Source of the DNA: B73-G16 sp964448445 | GTDB lineage: Bacteria; Desulfobacterota; B13-G15 | NCBI GenBank assembly: GCA_964448445.1 | Contig: CAYVAU010000059.1 | Span: forward strand, 1 to 8,125 | Reading direction: 5' to 3' | DNA: 8,125 nucleotides | In this document: positions 1-5,299 of the stretch, piece after piece | Layout: each line of letters starts with the position of its first letter | Position numbering within the stretch: position 1 is the stretch's first letter | Position numbers and translations under genes: made by a program | The notes under the pieces: generated by a model | Seen by the model: only the letters and a program-made list of their open reading frames with translations | Told to the model about the DNA's origin: nothing | Databases searched by the model: none

Positions 1-519
1 GCAATAGGCTTTGCCCACAGGGCTGGACTTCCCTTGGAGCTCGGCATAATCAGGAATCACTATGTGGGGAGGACCTTTATAGAGCCCCAGGACTCCATAA
101 GGCACTTCGGGGTCAAGGTAAAGCTCAATGCCGTAAGGGAGGTCCTTGGGGGGAAGAAGATCGTGGTGGTCGACGATTCTATCGTCCGGGGGACCACGGT
201 GAAAAAGAACATGCACATGCTGAGAAATGCGGGAGCGAAGGAGATCCACGTAAGGATAAGCTCTCCTCCCATAATAAGCCCCTGCTTTTACGGGATAGAT
301 ACACCCACCAAGGATGAACTCATTGCCGCCAACCTCTCTGTAGAGGAGATTAGGGAATTTCTGGGGGTTGAAAGCCTCGCCTATTTGAGCCTCGAAGGGC
401 TGAAGAGGTGCGTCAGGGGGCATGAGGATGAATTCTGTTACGCATGCTTTACGGGCTGCTATCCCGTGAGTCCCCCCCAGGAAAGGATGCAACTTGAATT
501 CTTCGCCAAAGAGGTCTGA
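1..519 (+). CDS. purF: Amidophosphoribosyltransferase, C-terminal part (5' end outside window)
   Basis: PurF makes 5-phosphoribosylamine from PRPP and glutamine, the first committed step of purine synthesis, in the cytosol. The frame is open from base 1, so the start lies upstream; 172 residues are visible against roughly 460-500 for the family. What remains is the C-terminal part of the phosphoribosyltransferase domain. It has the conserved block RNHYVGRTFIEP (about 52-87) and the PRPP-binding motif VVVDDSIVRGTT (about 163-198). Cysteines at codons 283-285, 436-438 and 445-447 (SPCFYGID and CYACFTG) match positions that bind the [4Fe-4S] cluster in Bacillus-type PurF, so this is probably the Fe-S form; the fourth ligand would lie upstream. 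The N-terminal glutamine amidotransferase domain is not in the window. pyrE follows after 2 bases. Family assignment is secure. Confidence 0.97.
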   Translation, partial: AIGFAHRAGLPLELGIIRNHYVGRTFIEPQDSIRHFGVKVKLNAVREVLGGKKIVVVDDSIVRGTTVKKNMHMLRNAGAKEIHVRISSPPIISPCFYGIDTPTKDELIAANLSVEEIREFLGVESLAYLSLEGLKRCVRGHEDEFCYACFTGCYPVSPPQERMQLEFFAKEV

Positions 520-521
520 AG

Positions 522-1073
522 GTGGAGGCAAAGGAAAGGCTAAAAGAGATCCTCAGGAAAAGGTCTTATGAGGAAGGCAACTTCATCCTCTCTTCGGGCA
601 AAAGAAGTTCTTATTACATAGACGCCAAACAAACCACCCTCGATCCGGAAGGGGCATATCTTTGCGGTAAGATCTTTTTACAGATGATAAGGGAAGCCCA
701 AAGAGGTGTTGAAGCCATAGGGGGACCGACCCTTGGGGCCGATCCCATCGTGACGGCCGTGGCTGTAGTGAGTTACCTCGAGGGTCATCCCCTTTCGGCC
801 TTTATAGTGCGCAAGGAACCCAAGGGCCATGGCAAGGGCCTATGGATTGAGGGTGATAAGGCCTTGAGACCCGGGATGAGGGTGGCGGTGGTGGAAGATG
901 TGGTGACGACGGGAAGGTCCCTGCTTCGCGCCATAGAAGTCTGTGAAAGCTTCGGGCTCAGGGTGGTCCAGGTGTTGGCCTTGATAGATAGGGAAGAAGG
1001 GGGAAGGGAAGCTCTCAGGTCGAAGGGATATGAACTGGAAGCGATCTTCAGGAGGGGTGAGCTTGTGGGATAG
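522..1073 (+). CDS. pyrE: Orotate phosphoribosyltransferase
   Basis: PyrE joins orotate to PRPP to give orotidine 5'-monophosphate, the fifth step of pyrimidine synthesis; it works as a cytosolic dimer. The 183-residue length is typical. The N-terminal substrate region is ILSSGKRSSYYIDAK (22-36). The mobile catalytic loop is VRKEPKGHGKG (96-106), with Lys98, Lys101 and His103 in the expected RKxxKxHG pattern. The PRPP motif is VAVVEDVVTTGRS (121-133). Translation starts at a GTG two bases after the purF stop; the purine-rich GAGG at 511-514 inside purF can serve as ribosome binding site, suggesting coupling. A link to purF makes sense because both enzymes draw on PRPP. The 3' end overlaps the next gene by about 11 bases. 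The main alternative, another type I phosphoribosyltransferase, is unlikely given the loop motif. Confidence 0.95.
   Translation: MEAKERLKEILRKRSYEEGNFILSSGKRSSYYIDAKQTTLDPEGAYLCGKIFLQMIREAQRGVEAIGGPTLGADPIVTAVAVVSYLEGHPLSAFIVRKEPKGHGKGLWIEGDKALRPGMRVAVVEDVVTTGRSLLRAIEVCESFGLRVVQVLALIDREEGGREALRSKGYELEAIFRRGELVG
1050..1055 (+). promoter_or_regulatory. Ribosome binding site for the hydrolase
   Basis: AGGAGG is a perfect Shine-Dalgarno match inside the 3' end of pyrE. The 7-base spacing to the TTG at 1063 is near optimal, whereas the GTG at 1057 is only one base away. It therefore decides the start in favour of TTG and indicates translation coupled to pyrE. Confidence 0.6.
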
Positions 1074-1884
1074 GGAAGGATACGTTGAAAACGAGGGCTT
1101 GAAGCTGAGATACCTGGAACGGGGAAGGGGTGAGCCAATCCTTCTGCTTCACGGCTTCGGCGACTCGGCCGAAGTTTGGGAATTCATCATCCCCTACCTT
1201 CAAGGGCCCTTCCGCATAATAGCCCTGGATCAAAGGGGACATGGCGAAAGTTCGAGGGCTTCCCCTGAGGCCTACACCACCTTCCACTTCGTCTCGGACA
1301 TCGAAGCCTTGAGGAGGGAGCTTGGCTTGGAGGGCTTTTCCCTGGTCGGGCATTCGATGGGTGGACGTAACGCCCTGGTGTATTCCGCCATGTACGGAGA
1401 TGGGGTGAGAAGACTGGTGGTCATAGACTACGGACCGGAACTCGCTCCCGAAGGAAGGAGGAGGATCCTCAGGGCCCTGAGGATCCGTCCTGATCGGTTT
1501 GGGCTCGAAGAGATGGCGGAAGCCCTCATGGAGGAAAACCCGAGATTGAGCCGCCAGAAGGCCTCCGAATACCTCAGGAAAGTAACGAGGCCCACCGAGG
1601 ACGGGCTTTTCACCTGGAGGTGCGACCTTCGGCTCCTTCAGAGGATGAGGGAGGGAAAGAGGGTCATAAGGGATGTTGACCTTTGGGAATTTCTGCCGAA
1701 GGTAAAGGTCCCCACATTGCTTTTGAGGGGAGAATTGAGCGATCTGTTAAGCCCCGAAGGAGCAAGGCGTACCGTGGAGGCCCTTCCCCTGGCAATGCTT
1801 AAGGAGATCCCCAGGGCGGGCCATGCCGTTATCCTGGATAACCCCGAAGATACCGCCACGGCTATCGGGGAGTTCCTCTTATGA
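1063..1884 (+). CDS. Alpha/beta-fold hydrolase
   Basis: A 273-residue soluble alpha/beta hydrolase; the substrate cannot be told from sequence. In order it shows the oxyanion-hole HG motif LLLHGFGD, the strand-turn IALDQRGHGES, the nucleophile elbow GHSMGG (Ser98 from the TTG start), a cap region rich in Arg and Glu, a probable acid in GELSDLLSP (Asp227) and the catalytic His in AGHAVILD (His254). The complete triad implies an active enzyme, perhaps an esterase, lactonase or C-C bond hydrolase. I chose the TTG at 1063 because AGGAGG at 1050-1055 lies 7 bases upstream. An ATG at 1030 is in frame but has no visible binding site and would lengthen the pyrE overlap; the GTG at 1057 sits too close to AGGAGG. 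It is probably cotranscribed with pyrE, but no role in nucleotide synthesis is implied. No signal peptide or membrane segment is seen. Confidence 0.85.
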   Translation: MWDREGYVENEGLKLRYLERGRGEPILLLHGFGDSAEVWEFIIPYLQGPFRIIALDQRGHGESSRASPEAYTTFHFVSDIEALRRELGLEGFSLVGHSMGGRNALVYSAMYGDGVRRLVVIDYGPELAPEGRRRILRALRIRPDRFGLEEMAEALMEENPRLSRQKASEYLRKVTRPTEDGLFTWRCDLRLLQRMREGKRVIRDVDLWEFLPKVKVPTLLLRGELSDLLSPEGARRTVEALPLAMLKEIPRAGHAVILDNPEDTATAIGEFLL

Positions 1885-1949
1885 GGCTTCCATTGCTCCT
1901 CCTGCTGCTGGTTTGTTCTCCCTCGGGGGTGCAGAAGCGCTTGAGCTGA
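1881..1949 (+). other. Short signal-peptide-like ORF (22 codons), possible gene remnant
   Basis: An ATG overlaps the hydrolase stop (ATGA) and opens 22 codons to a TGA. The peptide begins MRLPLLLLLLVCSPSG: one Arg, a run of six Leu, then Val-Cys. This looks like the start of an exported or lipoprotein signal peptide. The lipobox is poor, because Val precedes the Cys where Gly, Ala or Ser is usual, and no mature protein follows. After the TGA the same frame stays open for about 40 codons to another stop, without recognisable motifs. It may be the stub of a decayed lipoprotein gene once coupled to the hydrolase, or chance from a CTG/CTC-rich run. No separate ribosome binding site is seen. It overlaps the putative RNA at 1910-2106, so at most one of these readings need be right. 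Confidence 0.2.
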
Positions 1950-2106
1950 AGTTTCTCCTTCCTTTACCCCCTTGGAGTTTACCTTGTGGCGGGCATGTGC
2001 GCGGTACCCTGCGCAGGGCTGCCTTCAGCCCTAGGTAGGAGAAGCACCGGCAATATTCTACGTTCACCTTGAAGCCCCACACCGCCCAGAACTGTGTTTG
2101 CAAACC
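1910..2106 (+). ncRNA. Possible structured RNA, tentatively 6S-like
   Basis: This gap can fold by hand into one rod about 197 bases long. The outer stem is GGTTT (1910-1914) with AAACC (2102-2106), GTTCT (1915-1919) with AGAAC (2088-2092), and GGG plus GGTG (1925-1931) with CACC-g-CCC (2080-2087). The tip is the perfect 7-bp hairpin at 2015-2032, preceded by TACC/GGTA and GTGC/GCAC pairings, and a large internal bubble lies between. From memory, the segments CCCCT, TTGTGGCG, GAGAAGC and TTCACCTTGAA occur in the same order as in enterobacterial 6S RNA, which inhibits RNA polymerase by imitating an open promoter. Length and rod shape also fit 6S. Against it: the internal helices are broken, no clear promoter or T-rich terminator was found, and a strong alternative stem (2067-2080 with 2134-2147) competes. 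Treat as a hypothesis. Confidence 0.3.
2015..2032 (+). other. Perfect 7-bp hairpin with 4-base loop
   Basis: AGGGCTG at 2015-2021 pairs exactly with CAGCCCT at 2026-2032 around the loop CCTT. No T-run follows (AGGTAGGAG instead), so it is not a standard intrinsic terminator. It may still stop or pause transcription from the purF-pyrE-hydrolase side, or be the tip of the longer structured RNA. The 12-base palindrome CCCTGCGCAGGG at 2007-2018 overlaps its left arm. Confidence 0.5.
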
Positions 2107-2147
2107 GTATCCCTTGGACTGGGATCGATGACAGTGGGGCCTTCAGG
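2067..2147 (+). repeat. Imperfect inverted repeat forming a strong 13-bp stem
   Basis: CCTTGAAGCCCCAC at 2067-2080 is complementary to GTGGGGCCTTCAGG at 2134-2147: 13 pairs with one bulged base on each side, mostly G-C. The 53 bases between contain a 10-base palindrome, GTTTGCAAAC (2096-2105), and a nested hairpin ATCCC/GGGAT (2109-2113 with 2121-2125). It could be a leader structure, part of a noncoding RNA, or a relic of mobile DNA. It has no T-run, so a simple terminator is unlikely. It excludes part of the pairing proposed for the 6S-like rod. Confidence 0.4.
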
Positions 2148-2220
2148 GATCAGGAGTCCAGAAGGTCCTCGACCTCCCCCAAGATACAAGCCCCTACCTG
2201 ATACCAGTCGGCAAAAGGCG

Positions 2221-2250
2221 TTGACCACTGCCCGGTGAAGCCTTTAAGAT
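2221..2250 (+). promoter_or_regulatory. Candidate sigma-70-type promoter of the kinase-regulator pair
   Basis: TTGACC at 2221-2226 matches the -35 consensus at five of six bases. After an 18-base spacer comes TAAGAT at 2245-2250, matching the -10 consensus at four of six. Transcription would begin near 2257, only about six bases before the ATG at 2263. The sequence turns AT-rich here after a GC-rich gap, as promoters often do. If right, the kinase mRNA is nearly leaderless, which agrees with the missing ribosome binding site. Recognised by eye only. Confidence 0.4.
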
Positions 2251-2262
2251 TTAAATAGTGTT

Positions 2263-3765
2263 ATGAATTCTTTGGTTTCCCTCCTTGCATTCCGAAGGGA
2301 GGAGATCGTTCGGCAGTGGGCCCATCGCCTCCATGAGGAGGTGAGTGAGAGGTATCGTCAGAGGCCTTTGGAGGAGCTTTTTATGACCACATCCGAAGCG
2401 GCTGAGGCCTACTTTGATGTGCTGGTGAAAGGAGATTTCCAGAAGATAGACCGTTTCATCGAGAAGATCACCCAGATGAGGCTCAGAGCGGGCTTCCGCC
2501 TTTCCGATGTCCAGAGGGCCTTCGAGCTTTACCGCACCATCCTCGTCCCCATCCTAGTTGCGGAGCTGGAGGGGGAGGAACTGCTCGATGCCCTTGAAAA
2601 GCTCAACCACTGTCTCATTTATACGATCAGCCGTTTCAGCGATTACTTTCAATCCGAACATGAGCGTCAGATTAGGGAGCATGCCGAAAAACTCGAGGAG
2701 GAGGTGAAGCGAAGGACCAAGGAGCTTGTCGAGTCTGAGTCCAAGTACAGGGTTCTTGTGGAGGATATCAACGATGGTTACTTCGTGATCCAGAAGGGGA
2801 GGATTGTTTTTGCCAACAGGGCCTTTTGTGAGATGCACGGGTGGAGCCCGGATGAAGTTCTGGGGAGGCCTTGGGCCGACTTTGTGGCCCCGGAGTCCCT
2901 TGATGAAGTGAGGGAGATTTATGAGGGGAGGAAAAAGGCCGATCTTTTCGTTTACTTTCGCCGCCACCGTGATGGCAGGAGCCTGCCGACGGAGAACAAG
3001 GTAAAGGTGATCACCTATCAGGGCAGAAAGGCGGCAGCGGGCATTTGCAGGGACATCACTGAGAGGGTGGAGATGGAAAGGCGCATGAGGGAGGCGGAGC
3101 GGTTCGCCTATATCGGGCAATTGACCACCTCATTGGCCCATGAGATAAGGAACCCCCTTTCCTCCGTGAAGATGAACCTTCAGATCCTCATGAAGAAGTT
3201 GCAGCTTGACGGCAATGACAAACGCCGCATAGAGATCATGGCCCAGGAGATGACCCGTTTGGAAAGGATCCTGGAAGAGATGTTGGATTTTGCAAGGCCC
3301 ATATCCCTCAATCTGCGATCTTCATCGATCAGCGAAGTGGTCAGGACGAGCCTTGAGGTCCTTGAGCCCAAGATAAAGGAGAAAGGCTTAAGGATAAGGA
3401 AGCGTCTTTGGGAGGCCATACCGCGCATCCTCATTGACCCCGACCGCTTGGAGCAGGCCCTAATAAATGTATTGCTGAACGCCATAGAGGTCCTCCCCGC
3501 TGGTGGGACGATAGAGATATCCATTTGTCAGAGAGCTCAGGGGGAAGGCCAGGCGGTGGAGGTGAGGGTGGAGGATGATGGTCCAGGGGTGGACCCCGGG
3601 GATCTCCCTTACATTTTTGCTCCCTTTTTCAGCAAGAAAAGGGGAATGGGGATCGGTCTCACCAACGTCAAAAAGATCGTTGAGGCCCATGGAGGAGAGG
3701 TGAAGGCCTCGTTGCGTTCACCGCGGGGGATGTCCGTATCGCTGGTGATTCCCGTGAGGAGGTAA
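2263..3765 (+). CDS. Soluble PAS sensor histidine kinase with RsbRD-N-like domain
   Basis: A 500-residue cytosolic kinase with no membrane segment, so it should sense an internal signal or a partner protein. Residues 1-130 are helical (EEIVRQWAHRLHEEVSERY onwards) and resemble the RsbRD N-terminal domain of stressosome-related proteins. A charged coiled coil (about 131-160) leads to a PAS domain (about 162-270: GYFVIQKGRIVFANRAFCEMHG, then CRDITER). The HisKA domain has the H-box LAHEIRNPLS with His293 as the expected phosphate acceptor. The ATPase domain has the N-box Asn406 (INVLLNAIEVLP), DDGPG (438-442), FAPFFSKK and GMGIGL (461-466). The catalytic part is NtrB/AtoS-like. The start is the first ATG after an in-frame stop at 2245-2247; it lacks a Shine-Dalgarno sequence, and later starts would cut the first domain. 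It overlaps the regulator by one base (TAATG). The ligand is unknown. Confidence 0.93.
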   Translation: MNSLVSLLAFRREEIVRQWAHRLHEEVSERYRQRPLEELFMTTSEAAEAYFDVLVKGDFQKIDRFIEKITQMRLRAGFRLSDVQRAFELYRTILVPILVAELEGEELLDALEKLNHCLIYTISRFSDYFQSEHERQIREHAEKLEEEVKRRTKELVESESKYRVLVEDINDGYFVIQKGRIVFANRAFCEMHGWSPDEVLGRPWADFVAPESLDEVREIYEGRKKADLFVYFRRHRDGRSLPTENKVKVITYQGRKAAAGICRDITERVEMERRMREAERFAYIGQLTTSLAHEIRNPLSSVKMNLQILMKKLQLDGNDKRRIEIMAQEMTRLERILEEMLDFARPISLNLRSSSISEVVRTSLEVLEPKIKEKGLRIRKRLWEAIPRILIDPDRLEQALINVLLNAIEVLPAGGTIEISICQRAQGEGQAVEVRVEDDGPGVDPGDLPYIFAPFFSKKRGMGIGLTNVKKIVEAHGGEVKASLRSPRGMSVSLVIPVRR

Positions 3766-5105
3766 TGGGCAGACGAGTCCTTATCGTGGATGACGAGCCC
3801 GCTTTACTTGAAACCCTGCAGATGTATTTGAGCGAAAAGGGATATGAGGTCAGCTGTGCCTCCAACGCCTCAGAGGCCATTGACAGCAGTCTGATCCTCA
3901 ACCCTGAGGTCATAATCTTGGACATCCGCCTCCCGGACAGGGATGGCCTCCAGGTGCTGAAGGAATTGAGGAACAGGGGGTGTTCTTCCAAGGTGATCGT
4001 GATAACCGCCTTCCACGATATGGAAACTGCCATAAAGGCCATCAAATTGGGGGCAAGCGAATACATCCCCAAACCCCTGGACGTTGAGGAGCTTGAGGGG
4101 GCGATAAAACGCGTGCTGCGCCTTCCCTTGAGGGATGAAGAGGCCTTGAGGATAGATCCCTGTCTCCAGTACGAGGAGGGGGAAATCGTCGGAAAGAGCC
4201 GGCCCATGATGGAAATCTTCAAGGCCATCGGCAAGCTTTCCGAAAACAGGGTGACAGTGCTCATTGAGGGGGAGACCGGCACCGGCAAGGAACTTATAGC
4301 CAGGGCCATCCATTACCACAGTCCCTTCCGAGACGAGCCTTTCCTGGCTATAAACTGTGCGGCCATTGTGGGAACGCTGCTGGAAAGCGAACTCTTTGGC
4401 CATGAAAAGGGCGCTTTCACCGGTGCCATCTCCACTAAGAGGGGTAAGTTCGAATTGGCCGGAAAGGGCACGATCTTCCTTGACGAGATAAGCGAACTCC
4501 CTCTTGACCTTCAGGCGAAATTGTTGAGGTTCCTCCAGGATAAGGAATTTCAGCGGGTAGGAGGGGTGCACACCTTGCGCTCGGAGGCCCGGGTGATAGC
4601 CGCCACCAACCGTCCCCTGCGCAGGTTGGTGGAAGAGGGTCGTTTCAGGAAGGACCTCTATTACCGGCTGAGTGTGGCGACCATCAAGGTTCCCCCTTTA
4701 CGGGAGAGGGTATCCGATATCCCCCTCCTTGCCGAGTACCTGTTGCGGAAGATAAATCGCCAGCTTGGGACCAGGATCAGGGGGATTCACGAAAAGGCCC
4801 TTCAGAGGATGATGGAGTATCCCTGGCCGGGAAATGTAAGAGAGCTGGAAAATGTCCTCACCAAGGCCGCCCTTGTCGCCAATGCGGAAGTGATCTTGGA
4901 GGAGGACATCTCTCCCCTACTGGAGTCTTTCGAAGACCACCCAGAGGCCATGAGCCTTCAGGAAGTGGAGCGGGCCCACATACTGAAGGTCCTTCATTAC
5001 ACCAACTGGCATTATGGAAAGGCCTGTGAGATCCTGGGCATTTCCCGTCCGACCTTGAGACAGAAAATGCGCCGCTATGGTATCGAGCCACCCTCCAGAA
5101 GGTAA
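3765..5105 (+). CDS. Sigma-54-dependent response regulator, NtrC family
   Basis: A 446-residue transcription activator that, once phosphorylated by the kinase just upstream, should oligomerise and use ATP to open promoters bound by sigma-54 RNA polymerase. The receiver domain (1-120) has the acidic pair Asp9-Asp10, the phosphorylation site Asp53 (ILDIRLPDRDG), Thr81 and Lys103. The AAA+ domain (about 140-370) has Walker A GETGTGKE (169-176), the sigma-54-contacting loop GAFTGA (216-221), Walker B GTIFLDE (235-241) and the sensor region PWPGNVREL (354-362). A Fis-type helix-turn-helix closes the protein (about 395-444). All key residues are present, so it should be active. Its ribosome binding site GAGGAGG lies in the last codons of the kinase. 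It ends two bases from the stop of a convergent gene. Target genes cannot be read from the sequence; the neighbouring minus-strand operon is an obvious candidate. Confidence 0.95.
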   Translation: MGRRVLIVDDEPALLETLQMYLSEKGYEVSCASNASEAIDSSLILNPEVIILDIRLPDRDGLQVLKELRNRGCSSKVIVITAFHDMETAIKAIKLGASEYIPKPLDVEELEGAIKRVLRLPLRDEEALRIDPCLQYEEGEIVGKSRPMMEIFKAIGKLSENRVTVLIEGETGTGKELIARAIHYHSPFRDEPFLAINCAAIVGTLLESELFGHEKGAFTGAISTKRGKFELAGKGTIFLDEISELPLDLQAKLLRFLQDKEFQRVGGVHTLRSEARVIAATNRPLRRLVEEGRFRKDLYYRLSVATIKVPPLRERVSDIPLLAEYLLRKINRQLGTRIRGIHEKALQRMMEYPWPGNVRELENVLTKAALVANAEVILEEDISPLLESFEDHPEAMSLQEVERAHILKVLHYTNWHYGKACEILGISRPTLRQKMRRYGIEPPSRR

Positions 5106-5132
5106 GCTCATCTTTTCCTCTTTCCCTTACCT
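5100..5132. terminator. Weak inverted repeat spanning the two convergent stops
   Basis: AGGTAAG at 5100-5106 pairs perfectly with CTTACCT at 5126-5132 around a 19-base pyrimidine-rich loop. The left arm contains the regulator's stop codon and the loop contains the stop of the opposite gene. The position suits a two-way terminator, but the stem is short, the loop is long and neither side has a clean T-run after the stem. Low confidence. Confidence 0.22.
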
Positions 5133-5299
5133 CCGAGTGGGAATTCTATGCCGTATTCCTTGAGGTGACGCCTGAGCAGGGAAGAGGAGATCTTTAAAAC
5201 TCTGGAGGCCCGCTCAAGGTCCCATCCCGCTTCCTCAAGGACCTTGAGGATGTACTCCCTTTTGACCTCCTTCAGGCTCTTGGGATGTGCATCGGTCAT
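5108..5299 (-). CDS. Stand-alone Fis-type helix-turn-helix protein
   Basis: A 63-residue protein made almost wholly of a Fis/NtrC-type DNA-binding domain: SLKEVKREYILKVL (first helix, about 8-21), then AGWDLERASRVLKISSSLLRRHLKEYGIE (the helix-turn-helix, about 24-52), and a basic tail ending KGKRKR. It has no receiver or AAA+ domain, so it could bind DNA but not activate sigma-54 by itself. By hand, about 22 of 51 aligned residues equal the C-terminus of the convergent NtrC-like regulator. The start overlaps the end of the acyl-CoA ligase by 65 bases; AGGAGG lies about 13 bases upstream, rather far, with a nearer AGGG. It is the last gene of the minus-strand run. Roles to consider are autoregulation of the transport operon, competition with the regulator for its sites, or nucleoid binding. 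The conserved HTH pattern argues that the ORF is real despite its size. Confidence 0.7.
   Translation of the reverse strand: MTDAHPKSLKEVKREYILKVLEEAGWDLERASRVLKISSSLLRRHLKEYGIEFPLGGKGKRKR

Noticed and set aside
1030..1062. ATG at 1030 as the hydrolase start
   Set aside because: No ribosome binding site before it, and a perfect AGGAGG at 1050-1055 is correctly spaced for the TTG at 1063.
1823..2038. A 71-codon + strand frame overlapping the hydrolase end
   Set aside because: Nearly a third lies inside the hydrolase in another frame; the Pro/Leu-rich peptide has no motif and no binding site was seen.
1879..2103. A 74-codon open frame on the - strand in the intergenic gap
   Set aside because: The peptide shows no family pattern, ends in a low-complexity Ser/Ala/Pro tail, and overlaps the hydrolase end; better explained by high GC content.
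1987..2237. Sigma-54-type promoter (GG-N10-GC) before the kinase
   Set aside because: TGGCGGGCATGTGC near 1987 and CGGCAAAAGGCGTTGA near 2209 look similar at first, but the spacing or the final GC does not fit.
1885..2262. tRNA, tmRNA, RNase P RNA, SRP RNA or CRISPR repeats in the long gap
   Set aside because: None of their conserved sequences was found on either strand, and there are no regularly spaced direct repeats.
2554..3120. A 188-codon open frame on the - strand
   Set aside because: Antisense to the kinase; no recognisable motif and no plausible gene context.
3870..4571. A 233-codon open frame on the - strand
   Set aside because: Antisense to the receiver and AAA+ domains of the regulator; no recognisable motif.
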